Translations under genes and position numbers: made by a program | Shown here: positions 11,083-22,008 of the stretch, piece after piece | Numbering within the stretch: position 1 is the stretch's first letter | How the letters are laid out: every line of letters starts with the position of its first letter | Assembly (NCBI GenBank): GCA_963669155.1 | Contig: OZ022584.1 | Coordinates: 12,986,615-13,050,614, forward strand | Length of the DNA stretch: 64,000 nucleotides | Reading direction: 5' to 3' | Source of the DNA: Arbacia lixula | Taxonomy: Eukaryota; Echinodermata; Echinoidea; Arbacioida; Arbaciidae | The notes under the pieces: generated by a model | Database searches by the model: none | Told to the model about the DNA's origin: nothing | What the model saw: only the letters and a program-made list of their open reading frames with translations

Positions 11083-11467
11083 TAGGCCCGTTCACACACA
11101 CTGGAAATAGAAATTACAATCGCGATCCAAATTTCGATTTTTTTTTCGACCGTTCATACACAGGGAAAAATGCAAGGAAAGAACGATCAGTGGCCAAATT
11201 GCGCATGCGCGAAACTTGCATGACCGAAGACTGACCCCACTAGCACTGTCCCAATAGAGTTTCGCGCGCGCGATTCAAAGAGACGCTTGGCAAAATAATC
11301 GCGATTATTCTGAAAAATCGCACTAATAGTGCGAGTTGGATTGCGATTAGGATCGCGGTAATTGGTGCGATTTTTCTGTCCACACTGGAAAAAATTTCGA
11401 AATTTTGATCGCGATTAGAAAATCGATTTTTAAATCGCACTTTTTCCCTTGTGTGTGAACGGGCCTA
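11083..11467. mobile_element. Inverted-repeat element with TAGGCCCGTTCACACA ends
   Basis: The left end TAGGCCCGTTCACACACA is inversely matched by TGTGTGAACGGGCCTA on the right, giving TA at both edges. The interior is full of AATCGCGAT-type palindromic words. About 385 bp and non-coding, with a terminal signature typical of a non-autonomous DNA transposon. Confidence 0.65.
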
Positions 11468-12038
11468 CTGTGTTTATGACAATTTTTGCAACATCAGTAG
11501 ACCGTTATAATAACACAACAATCTTACTTGCTTGCTAGATGGTAGCCCACAAACATACATGTACATGTATACAGTCAGTAGCACAACAGATGGGAATTTG
11601 GATGTAATTTGTGTAGTTTGTATTTGTTTTTGGCACAATGTTAATCACATGCTTTGAAATGCAATGTCAGATTGGTTTGCTTTGATAACAGGTAGAGACA
11701 TGACGATTTAATGTATTTCCTTTCTTTTTTCTATCATGCTACCTATGTGTGTGGGGGTTATGTGAGCACTTGGGGCCTGCTCCCAGCGGCCATACTAGAG
11801 GGGTGTGGAGTTGTGTGTATGTGTGAGGGGGGGGGGGGGGGAGGGGGGGTGAATGGCACGCTAGTATTCACATGCACATCTTGTCTACACGGAAAGTTCC
11901 CAATTTCAATGGGACATTTGGCCCCAACCGTTGGAGTCAGATGGGGCCCAGTTTTAAAAAAAATCTGATCTGACACAGGCTTAGTTTTATGAAGCTCCCT
12001 GGAAACGGGCTACTGAGTGCATTGGTAATATTGTGGTA
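11468..12038. other. No gene seen; G-run
   Basis: Includes a long G homopolymer-like run at about 11,828-11,848. No recognisable gene. Confidence 0.35.
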
Positions 12039-12398
12039 TTAAAGGGCATATACTGTACTGGGAAGGCAAAAAAGCCTTCAAAATGTAATTGTTAGCAATC
12101 TTCTTGCCAATGGTCTTAAATTCATGTATTGTCTATTTTAGAAGCTTGCTGAAAGTTATTTGCCTTCAAATGATCTACATTTGGAGTAATGAGTGATTAA
12201 ATCGCAAATCCTAAAAATGTTCGGCCCGAACATTTTGAGGATTTAATCATTAATCATTTATTACTCCATATGTGGATCGTTTGAGGGCAAATAACTTTTA
12301 GCAAGCTTCTAAAATGGTCAATACATGAATTTAAGAAGATTGCTAACAATTACCTTTTGAAGGCTTTTTGCCTTCCCAGTACAGTATATGCCTTTTAA
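12039..12398. mobile_element. Family A palindromic MITE, copy 2 (complete)
   Basis: Begins TTAAAGGGCATATACTG and ends CAGTATATGCCTTTTAA, with both arms matching copy 1. The centre is the same TGTTCGG-CCGAACA palindrome. Confidence 0.8.
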
Positions 12399-12509
12399 GT
12401 AAGATATATGAACATGGCTTGTGATATCCCATGACAAGGTCCGACTGTCAACATTCCTGTTGATACCCTAATCTGATTGAACACCTGGCTTGTTTCCCAA
12501 CCAATCATG

Positions 12510-12800
12510 CGAGCATGCATGTGTAGCTATATTTATACTAAATACTTTTGGGCGGAAATACTGACAAATGTTTGAGGGGCTTCTCTGAATAATGCAAGCA
12601 ATGAGACACTTCATGTTACGTGCTTCTAGCTACATGCCTACTGAATATTTTTCAGGTGGAAATACTGAGAAATATTTTGAAGGGCTGTTTTGAATCATGC
12701 AAGCAAGCGTACACTTCATATTACGTGCTTGCAGCTACATTCCTACTGAATATTTGTCAGGTGGAAATATTGACAAATGTTTTGAGGGCCTCATTTGAAG
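12510..12800. repeat. ~104-bp tandem repeat, nearly three units
   Basis: The phrase GGAAATA(C/T)TGA recurs at about 12,554, 12,658 and 12,763, giving a period of 104-105 bp. Each unit also has a GAGGGG/GAAGGGC-(T)TTTGAA segment, a GCAAGCA segment, a CACTTCAT(G/A)TTACGTGCTT segment and an AGCTACAT segment. The first unit is the most diverged. Confidence 0.65.
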
Positions 12801-12870
12801 CTTGATGTCATGAAAAAAAAAACCACACACACAACCTTTCTGTGCATTATAAGTCACAAGAAGTACACTA

Positions 12871-13100
12871 TACAGTTCAAAGGAATTGGCATAGAGAAAG
12901 GGAAAGTGAAGAAAGGGAAGGAGCCACAGTTTTAAACCACAGTATATTTTGTCCAGTTCAGCTTGAAACACAATGCTTTAGCCTAAAAATCATCATGTTT
13001 CATGCTGAACTGGAACAAAATATACAGCGGTTTGAAACTGCGGCTCCTTCCCTCTCTTCCCTTTCCCTTTCCTTATGCCAATTCCTTTGAGCTGGACTGT
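12871..13100. mobile_element. Family E palindromic element, copy 1
   Basis: The left arm (AAAGGAATTGGCATAGAGAA, then a purine-rich GGAAGGAG stretch) is inverted on the right (CTCCTTCCCTCTCTTCCC, then TATGCCAATTCCTTTGAGCT). The inner arm is GTATATTTTGTCCAGTTCAG and its inverse. A second copy lies at 16,896-17,122. Confidence 0.65.
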
Positions 13101-14236
13101 AGGGAGGTTTCACAGGGGATGCGTTATTTCATGCTTCTGCAAGGAAGTCGCTGGATGGTACTGTATATCCAGGTTGTCTGTCTGTCTGTCTGTCCGGATC
13201 TCATTTACGAGAAAACTAAAATAATGATTGATCAAACTTGGTACTTCAATGTCTGTGTAGGAGGACGGAAGCATGCCACTGCAGCCACTCGACTGCAGGC
13301 AGTCAAATTTCAATGTCAAACATATCTACTTCAATATTTGTTGAACGTAAATAATGAAGAATAATGGATAGATTGACTGATAAATTTGTATATGACATTA
13401 TAATCACCCTTTTGATTGCATTGGTTTCTTTTTTTCTAAATGATATGAACCACAAGGTGTGCTTCTGAAATGATAATTTCATGAATGTTGAGACGTGGAT
13501 CAAGAGATCTATAAAACATGTAAGAGGGGAGAGGAGGGTGATGCCCAGATCTTCATGTCAGAGTTGAAATGGGACTGATAGACTTAGTCATAATTTGGAT
13601 ATTAATGCAACTAGACCTGCAGTCATGGTCAGAACAATAACTTGCATTGACACAATTGGTTTTACATGGCAGAAGAAAGAGAATTTCATGAACCATAACA
13701 ATCATGCCATTTGTGTGATATATAGGGACATGATCAATGCTAATATGTTAAAAATAGGATGGGGGTGGGGATGGGGGTGGGGATGTAAGGGGAGGTACAA
13801 TGGGTAAGGGGAGGGGCGATCTTAATGTTCACAATTGACTCATCTAAACTGGTTCCCTAGCATGAACTCATGGTCTGGTAGTGATACACCACCAAGAATC
13901 CAAGCTGTTATCTCTCATTAGCACAGGAAATATTACTATTAATGAGGTCATGATAAAGAGCAAATGCCCCCCGGAAAGGAACTTGTAATATAATATACAG
14001 AAGCAGGCACCTCAGTTCGCACATGTAGCCGTGTAGCCCTGAGTGGCACACAAAGTCATATCTACTCATTCCTGTAATTACCTGAACAATACGTGTGACA
14101 TTTTAAGCCCATTACAAACATTACGCTGAGGCCCACGGCGATTCAGCATCAGCAATGCAAACATGGATGATAAAAGAGCCAGAGGCTTAATGCAAAACAA
14201 GTTTGTTGGATTTTCATTTCATGACATGTGAGGCTT
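13101..14236. other. No gene seen; simple repeats
   Basis: Holds a (GTCT)n run at about 13,178-13,194 and a GGGGTGGGGATG run near 13,759-13,785. Small open frames are not supported. Confidence 0.35.
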
Positions 14237-14655
14237 TTAAAGACAGGGTGTCCCTCTTACAGGTCAAAAAAATTTAACATTTGCACAAACCAATAATACA
14301 ACTGGAAACTGATTTAGCAAAATTATAGTGATTGCTCGATATTGGGCAGGTCTTCTGAAACTTAAAGCCTAGAGATTGGAAACTGCTGTGTGCTATGGTC
14401 TGCGTCGGTCCACTCCACAGTGCATGCGTTCAATGAGAGCAAAGCTCGCACCGCGTGATGACAGGGACAATACCATTATGAATGTGTACACAACGGTCGG
14501 TGTGTTTCAAATGTAAACAAGGATATTTTGTTACTTTTACTGAAAATGTTTGTAAGGCTACATGTATGACTGCGAGATTTCATATAAGTTGTTAGGGTAT
14601 ATTGCTGATTCCTGCTGAGTTTCATGACTTTAGTAAATGGGACACCCTGTCTTAA
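14237..14655 (+). mobile_element. Family F4 TTAA element, copy 1
   Basis: Ends TTAAAGACAGGGTGTCCC and GGGACACCCTGTCTTAA form inverted termini of about 18 bp with TTAA at each edge. The 419-bp body matches 17,693-18,589 (once its insertions are removed) and the reverse copy at 61,749-62,199. Its right TTAA is also the left TTAA of the next element. Confidence 0.7.
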
Positions 14656-15000
14656 AGATGGCCCGTACCTTTTACAAACATCTGCAAATTTCATGAAAGT
14701 CTTCACATATTTAGCACGTATCTGTGGGATACCAACTGTGAAATTTTAAGGTCAGAGGTACAGTGTACTATAACTCCCGAAGAATAAATTAAAATCTAAT
14801 AACTAGTTTTCACTCAGATTTGACTATTTTCGTGGTATGAAAAAAGAAAGCTTGATCAATTATCAAAGATTATTTCCTCAAAACTGAATATTATGCTTTG
14901 TCAATTCCAGGGAAAGTTTATATAGCCACTCTCTCTCAAATGATGACAAAGTCAGGGAACTTTCAGAATTAGATCTGCAAAAGGGACAGGCTACCTTTAA
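14652..15000 (+). mobile_element. Family F6 TTAA element, copy 1
   Basis: Starts TTAAAGATGGCCCGTACC and ends GGGACAGGCTACCTTTAA. The termini are imperfect inverted repeats (TTAAAGGTAGCC when the right end is inverted). About 349 bp. Copies at 23,025-23,372 and 44,006-44,345 match along their length (for example TTCGTGGTA, AGCTTGATCAATTATCAAAG). Non-coding. Confidence 0.7.
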
Positions 15001-16318
15001 CGTCTTGATGGGGTGACATGTCACATGGAATTCACTTAGGGTTGTTGAGTAAGCTGTCAGGATAGAGAGACAGCTCAGCCCCTGTTGTATCCTGCACGTG
15101 CCCTGTATGTTTTTTCCCAGGGACTTGCCAAAGCTAGCTCACATATCCCATGCTCACACGACGACCCCACTGATCACAAAGCGATCATGGCATCGAGATA
15201 CTGCACATGGGTCATCTAAATGACGTGGTGTCACCTGGCAATGCTGCCTTTATCCATGATTGTGTGCCATATATGTGGATTATACCATCTGGGGAAAAGA
15301 TGAGATCAGATGGGGGAATCCTTCTGAGAGCTCCGTGAAAGGATAACGGAGAAGGCAGATATAATACTCATCAGGACAATGTGGAGAGAAGATGCTGGCG
15401 TTACAGACTGATGGACAGACGGACGGACTGACGGAGAGTAGTTAATCAAGCGAGTATTAGTAATTGCTGCTCATTGGGGAGAGGTGATTGGCTCAAGCAC
15501 AAATTCCCCAGCTGCTAATTAGTTTCTGCTCTTATAGGCTAGCAGGTATTGCTGGATATGTGCGTGGAATACAACTTATACAAGTGCCTGCATATTCATT
15601 TAAAATTGTGTGACATTAGGAAGTCCTAGGCAGAATCATTGATCGTCTAGATGTGGATGTATTTCTAAAAGAATTTAAGCAAGTCATTAGTGTGGAGCTG
15701 ATAGTACCCCTATCTCATGTCATGAGATATAATGAATATAATGATTTATTATTGTTCGTGATCATTATTTTGATATTTCCAGCACAGATATCTAGTGCTG
15801 CATGACATCGGCTTTCTGCACTAGGCAATAATCATCACTCAAATTTTGCACATAACCTGACATATCGTGTCCCAGTTTATGATGCTGCATGTCTTCTATT
15901 TCTGCATACTTTTCATATGTAGCTTTTGTGCACAATTTATAAGCAATGAAATTGTGCAAAAACAAAATATTTTGAAAGAAAGACAAAGCTGATAGTTACT
16001 TTATACACAATAAGTTATGGAAAAATGTTGCAGTGATTAGCGCAGCATTTGACAATGATGAGCCAAAATTATGGTTAATAAGCCCATGAGAAGCACAAAT
16101 AATGCATATTTGCGATTCCGCCGGATGTGCAATGCCCTTATTTTTAGTGCAGTATACAGCTGGAAAGTAAAGTCAAATTTGCACAGTATTCTAAAGAGTA
16201 CATAGGTAGACATGTGAATGGTGAGCACTGTACTGGTACATGCACACCGTATAGTACCCCAGCAGCAAATGAGAAACTATTGTAATCAACAAACCACTCC
16301 AAATCTCATCATAAGCCT
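15001..16318. other. No gene seen
   Basis: Contains a short GACGGACGGACTGACGG run at about 15,416-15,433. No recognised gene or repeat. Confidence 0.35.
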
Positions 16319-16565
16319 GCTATGGCCTAGCCTAGTTACCAGGCTGTAGAGTGCTTAGACACAGCTGAGTCTGTTAACAACTATGTCTGGTAACACAGAC
16401 TATGCGCTACTTCCACTTGCTGTCCTGGTGGAGAGGCCAGGGTGAGGAGCGGCCAGGCCAGCAAGTGGGATTAGGGCCTAGTCTGTGTTAACCAGACATA
16501 AATATTAACAAACTCAGTCGTATCCATGCACTCCACAGCCTTGTATCTTAGGCTAGCTATGGCCT
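16319..16565. mobile_element. Family D foldback element, copy 1
   Basis: The left arm (TATGGCCTAGCCTAG, GAGTCTGTTAACAA, ATGTCTGGTAACACAGAC) is inverted on the right (GTCTGTGTTAACCAGACAT, TTAACAAACTCAG, CTAGCTATGGCC). The centre has its own small inverted repeat (CCACTTGCTGTCCTGG / GGCCAGCAAGTGG). The second copy is at 18,162-18,374. Confidence 0.65.
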
Positions 16566-16895
16566 TGCACTTTACCATTAGCTGTAGCTGTAGGGGATAT
16601 TATAGGCTTACACGCACTCTTGGTCATTACTATGATGCTGAAATAATGAGGCTTGTGGCTTGCCAGGGAATAAGCCCCTCCTGGTATTAAAGGAGGTGTT
16701 GAATGGTTGCATGTTAGAGTCTGGGTTTTCTTGTCTGACCTTTTCCTGCTGGTCCAGCAATTGCGGTTATTAAAAGCTGGAGAACATCGTCTAATAACAC
16801 AGGCCAAAGGATTGGCTTTGCCATTGGATTTACCACTGACTCTTTATGTATGATTTCTTCTTTCTTACTGAGAGATGCTCACAAATTCACAGCTA

Positions 16896-17122
16896 CACTC
16901 CAGCTCAAAGGAATTGGGATAGGGAAGGGGACAGGGAAGAAAGGGAAGGAGCTGCAGTTTTAAACTGTGGTATATTTTGTCCAGTTCAGCATGAAACATG
17001 ATGCTTTTTAGGCTACAGCATTGTGTTTCATGCTGAACTGGACAAAATATACTGCGGTTTAAACCTGCGGCTCCTTCCCTTTCTTCCCTTTCCCTTTCCC
17101 TATGCCAATTCCTTTGAGCTGA
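16896..17122. mobile_element. Family E palindromic element, copy 2
   Basis: Same arms as copy 1 at 12.87 kb: CTCAAAGGAATTGGGATAGG at left and CCTATGCCAATTCCTTTGAG at right, with the TATTTTGTCCAGTTCAGCAT inner arm and its inverse. Confidence 0.7.
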
Positions 17123-17298
17123 AGGGTACATTGGTACAGCAGACTTCCTACAGTGTATCTATACCTTCATTTCCTTTTATTTTGCTTAATTTACCCACTT
17201 GAAATACATCTTGAATGAAATCAGGTATCACATAATTTGAAAAGCTGAATTTTGCTGGTTCTGTAGGGTAAAAGTGTATACAAGCTGGTTCAGCTTAG

Positions 17299-17496
17299 TA
17301 AAGGTATACCGTACTGGGAAGACAAAAAATCTTTAAACAGGTGATCATGAGCAATCTTCTTTCCAATGGTCTTCAAGTCATGTATTGTCCATTTAAGAAA
17401 CTTGCTGAAAGTTATTTGCCCTAAATTGATCCACATTTGGAATAACTAGTGATTAAATCACAAATCCTCAAAATGTTCGGCCCAAACGATTTGAGA
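17299..17496. mobile_element. Family A element, left arm only
   Basis: Matches the left arm of the complete family A copies from the end through the central TGTTCGGCC, then stops. It is therefore half of the palindrome. Confidence 0.65.
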
Positions 17497-17914
17497 AGCA
17501 GTTCAGTACTTGTCATTTGTCACATTGTATGTGTATGATGAGTGATTTGTCAGTTGTACAATGTATGTATATGAGGTTCTTAACCACAATACCACAACAT
17601 TGCAGACTGAGTGATCATTGCAGTGGGCAGTATATCATCTAGTAAAAGTGTGAATTATGATTTGGTGCAGGTGACAATATATTGAATAGGATTTAAAGAC
17701 AGGGTGTTCCTTTCACAGGTCAAAAAATCATTTTTTTTAAAAATCCATGGCAAATAGAAGATACTGTATCAGAACTTCCCTTCCAATAATAGGACAAAAA
17801 AAATTATAGCGGGAACTGACTTCGAGCGGATTTATTTTGATTGCTAATTTTTTAGGTTTTTGGGTGGGTGGGCCTAAACCTAAAGCCTGGAGACAGGGGT
17901 GGGGGTGGGGGTGG

Positions 17915-18101
17915 GGGGGGCTTTTTCGCTTAGCTGTTCGTAAGTTACAAACGACTTTCTGAACGACTGGTGATCCCTTCTTGTGCTAAATCAGATTCTC
18001 AATGAACAACGTGTGTTATCGTATTTAGCACAAGAAGGGATCACCAGTCGTTCGTAAAGTCGTTCGTAACTTACGAACAGCTTGGTGAAACACCCTCTGG
18101 A
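17915..18101. mobile_element. Family C palindromic element, copy 1 (nested)
   Basis: The arms TGTTCGTAAGTTAC...ACTGGTGATCCCTTC and their inverse (GAAGGGATCACCAGT...GTAACTTACGAACAG) flank a short spacer. The right edge is CTTGGTGAAACACCC. The left edge has decayed. It lies inside F4 copy 2. Confidence 0.7.
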
Positions 18102-18161
18102 TGCCAATTTGCGCCATGGTCCTCACCGTTCCACTCCATATTGCATGCGTTCACAGAGCCA

Positions 18162-18374
18162 CGGTACTAGGCTGTGAGGTGCATGGACACAACCCAGTCT
18201 GTTAACAACTATGTCTTGTAACACAGACTATGCCCTAATGATGTCACAGCTCCTCTGGCTTCTTCCCTCTACAGGAGGAGTTAGGATGGGATTGGGGCAT
18301 AGTCTGTCTTACCAGACATAATTGTTAACAGACTGGGTTGTGTTCATGTACCTCATAGCCTAGTACCTAGGCTA
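18162..18374. mobile_element. Family D foldback element, copy 2 (nested)
   Basis: GTACTAGGCTGTGAGGTGCA, CCAGTCTGTTAACAACTATG and ACACAGACTATGCCC on the left are inverted on the right. The central loop differs from copy 1. It lies inside F4 copy 2. Confidence 0.65.
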
Positions 18375-18844
18375 GCGCTCACAGGACATCACGCACTGAC
18401 TGGAACAATACGATAATGAACGTACACTCTGGTCAATGCATTTCAAATGTAAACAAGGATAATTTTACACTTTTACTGAAAATGTTAGTGAAGCTATGAC
18501 TGGGGTTTCATACACAGACTAACTGCAGGGTATACTGCTGATTCCTGGCGAGTTTCATGACTCTTCGAAACGGGACACCCTGTCTTTAATTCTGTGGTTC
18601 ATTAAGTGTGAATGGCAGCCATGAAAACATTGTCATGACTCTACCTTGTGAGGGGGGGGGGGGGGGGGAGCGGTTGAGGAAATCGTTGATATGTTTTAAT
18701 TGTCTTACAGCAGAAAGTGGGTCGTTGCACTTTACGTGACCTCTATTGGCTCCAGTAGGATTGCTCTGGATCTGAAGTGGAGATCTGTTAGTCCAAGATT
18801 GAAGGTCTGTAAAAGGTGACAGGTGATGAGCCTTGTCAAATCAA

Positions 18845-19460
18845 GGAGTTGGTTTTATTTATTGCTCAGCTTGGGTTTACGTGTTCTTTTCTGAGCCCAC
18901 ATTTATGCTGGTTGGCTTTTCTCTACTCAGATACTGAACGGCATAGATCTCAAGTACAGACAGTAGACAACAGACTTTATCAACTCTTATTTTGGTAGAA
19001 TTAAGGTTTCCAAACGCGTTTAAATTCTGTTAAACGCATTTAAACGAGTTGATAAACGCAAAGGTGTTTTGATTATGGGGTTTGGAAAGCTGTTTTGAAA
19101 CACGCAAATTTGTACGATCCTAAATGCGTTTAAACCAGAAACGCGTTTAAAGAAGCGAGATAAACGCAAAGCTTTTTTGGAACGCATTTAAACCACGTGT
19201 CTTCGGTGACAAGGCCTGTTTTCGACTTGGGCGATCGAGTTGATAAATGCACCCTTTTTTAATGCGTTTGGAAACATGTTCGTAAAGGCCTTTGGAGTTG
19301 ATAAACGCACCGTTTTTTTAAACGCGTTTAGAAACGCGTTTAAATTTCTGAAAAGTTGATAAACACGGCCTATATGGATAAACTTCAAATTGTAACAATC
19401 AGGCCACAACCCCCTTTGGTTACTGTAGTTCCATGGAACACTTTGACATCCTTACTAGAC
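18845..19460. mobile_element. Family L repeat with an AAACGCGTTTA-rich core
   Basis: The left flank (GGTTGGCTTTTCTCTACTCA) and right flank (GTAGTTCCATGGAACACTTT) match the two ends of the element at about 35,700-35,905. The core (19,003-19,365) has about a dozen occurrences of AAACGC-type words, many as AAACGCGTTTA, on both strands. No coding sequence. Confidence 0.5.
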
Positions 19461-20945
19461 TAGGACTCGCTAAGTCCGCAAATCTCTCCATGTGCAACAG
19501 GCTGAAGCAAAATGACTTAATGTTCTGAATTATGAATTATATATCATATTGAAATAATTAGCAATGTATTCCTCTATAATTTGGTATAGTAGAAAAGCAA
19601 GGTGTATAAAGAGAAATGTTTTTTATATTGAATTTCATTTTTTTAAAATTTACAAAACACCCTCTCTTACTCTTCTGCATAAGATACAGTTTTTTTCATA
19701 GTGATCTTGATTATGATAAATAATGCAATGATATCATAATGCATTGGAATGGTACTTTCCGACCCGACTCAGAGTGCGTTGAGCAGAATAGTTAATATAT
19801 AAGCTTTGTGACAGCATATACGCAGTCATCTTCCCTCAGATGTTGATTAGCGCTATGAGTAATACCCCGAGGCAGCCATGCAAAGAAGAGAGTAAATTGG
19901 AATTTTAATGATTAGTAGCGCTGGAAGGCACTCCATGCATGAACAAGGATGAAATTACACAGATGGACATAGGAGTTAAAAACAAAGCACGAATTGCTCT
20001 GACCTTCAATAGTGTTTACATGTAAAAAACAGGTATGATAAATGCTACACGTACACGAACATGTACATTTTGTACACATACATGCATGCAGCTCTGTGCT
20101 CTGATTTTGAGCTGTTTCGTGGCATGGGGTAGTTTTGTGTAAAATATTTGGATGTTCAGCCTAGACTGCGTTCAGGGCTATGGGCTACTGTTTTTTACAT
20201 GTACTAAGTTTTACTTATTTAATTTTAAACACTGAGACATGCCTTAATTCTGTGAGGGAATAGGGAAGAAGGATATGTGTGCTTTTAGAAGTCTATGCAT
20301 CCAGGTTATGTTATGATTTCAGTGCAGTTTTAGCATGAAGTAGACCCCAGAACTAGAACCCTGGTTAGTGCTAGCTGTGTTGCATTCCGGATTATTTGTT
20401 TTCATGAGAAAATCGCTCAACAAGTTTCCACCCCTTTCAAGCAGGGTTATATAACTTGACATTGAGGGTTCTATTCTATCATGAAATGCAGTATGGTACA
20501 CATATAAGTATACCACAAAGATGAGGGTTCAAAACCCTCATTGTACTCTGTGACTCACAGTGTATCAATGCAAGCATCAAGCAAACATACAACATACACA
20601 AATACACACATACTTGTTTGTTTCAATTTACACTGTCCCAATCTGACTGTGGATTGGACACTTCAAAATACAAGTGATTTGATTGTCAACCCGTGAGGGC
20701 AATATTAAATGGTATTTGCTCAGTCTCCAAATACATTTTTGTAGCAATGAATGGAATTCCACATGTGTGCACAGGAAGAAAGAGATCTCACTTTGATAGC
20801 AGATTGAACTTTGAAGTGGTGATAAAATATCTTTGAGTGAGACAAAGAGGGTTATTATATTTTGAAAGAATCAGACTGCAGTTGATGAACAATTCAAAGG
20901 GCAAAGGAGAAAGGACAGTGAAGATTTGTTTACAAAAACAGGTAC
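19461..20945. other. No gene seen
   Basis: AT-rich stretch with no recognisable gene, RNA or repeat beyond short ACATGTAC palindromic words near 20,045-20,090. Confidence 0.4.
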
Positions 20946-21212
20946 ACCTCAGAAGGGTTTATTGCCATTTGGTCTATTCCCAGTTGGTCCACTCACCAAT
21001 GCGTCTACAAGGAACCCCTTCAAAATACTCTTTTAGATTAAAATACTGGGTTAACTTATCAACAACTCTTATCTACACCACAACCTTAACTGTTAACCCT
21101 AATCCAGACTCCCTACCCTAACCCTAACCCATACATATCAGCATGTGATGGTAGACGAAATGGTGAGTGGACCAACTGGGATTGGACCAAATGGGAAATC
21201 ACCCTCAGAAGT
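20946..21212. mobile_element. Family H foldback element with CCCTAA-like loop
   Basis: The left arm GCCATTTGGTCTATTCCCAG, TTGGTCCACTCACCA is inverted on the right (TGGTGAGTGGACCAA, CTGGGATTGGACCAAATGG). The loop contains CCCTACCCTAACCCTAACCC at about 21,112-21,131. Confidence 0.6.
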
Positions 21213-21505
21213 ATACCGTACTTATAGGTGTCCGCGTGAACAGGGGTCACTCAAATAATGTATTATTTGCCTGCGCTATTTTTCCAGCTATTTTGCTGGT
21301 ATTTTGTATCTTTTATCTTACGAACTGCATCCGATAAAATAGCCGAAATATTTTGGCTTGTGCAATGTGCTGTGGCATCTGAATTACTCATCAAAACAGT
21401 CATATTGCTTAGTGAAGTCATTAATGAATATTTGGTCTTGCTAGGGCCATGGGGGAGAGGCCACCGTCTCTGCAAAACCACAATATTTCAGCTTTTTCGG
21501 TGTAT
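21213..21505. other. Spacer with partial repeat similarity
   Basis: GAACAGGGGTCACTCAAATA near 21,238 resembles the interior of the element at 1115-1463. No gene seen. Confidence 0.3.
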
Positions 21506-22008
21506 TTAAAGGGATAGTTCACCCTGAAATGATTTTGGTTTCAATAAAAGGAGTCGCGTCATGTAAGAAACATCAGTAAAGGTTTAAGGAAAATCGGTCA
21601 TAAGAAAAGAAAGTTATTTGATTTTAAAGTTTTGATTTTGTGACGTCACGTGCGAGGTGTTCTCCCATATGTTGTGTACTACTTTTTCTATAGATTGCTT
21701 TTTTATGTTCTTTGATGAAGGAACACATTCTTTGCATAGCGATGTGTGTGTAAAACATGTGTCTACTGATATATCAAAGGCACAGGAGAAATGGTGAATA
21801 TCCTTTGCAGGAAATTGACATTTTACCAAAAAATTGCATACAGCATATGGGAGAGCACCTCGCATGTAACGTCACAAAATGAAAACTTAAAAATCAAATA
21901 ACTTTCTTTTTCTTTAACCGATGTTTGTCAAACCTTCACCAATATGTTTCTTGCATGTGTCTCCTTTTATTGAAATCAACATAATTTCAGGGTGAACTAT
22001 CCCTTTAA
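21506..22008. mobile_element. Family B TTAA palindromic element, copy 1
   Basis: Left TTAAAGGGATAGTTCACCC and right GGGTGAACTATCCCTTTAA are perfect inverted ends with TTAA at each edge. Inner arms (GTGACGTCACGTGCGAGGTG and its inverse, ATTTGATTTT/AAAAATCAAAT) extend the pairing along most of the 503 bp. Copies lie at 25.86 and 36.64 kb. Confidence 0.75.

Larger units (their letters stand above)
17693..18589 (+). mobile_element. Family F4 TTAA element, copy 2, carrying two nested foldback elements
   Basis: Left end TTAAAGACAGGGTGTTCC and right end GGGACACCCTGTCTTTAA match copy 1. The body is twice as long as copy 1 because a family C hairpin (about 17,915-18,101) and a family D hairpin (about 18,162-18,374) interrupt it. 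Sequence on each side of each insert continues the F4 consensus. G-rich runs at about 17,887-17,920 are an additional expansion. Confidence 0.7.
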
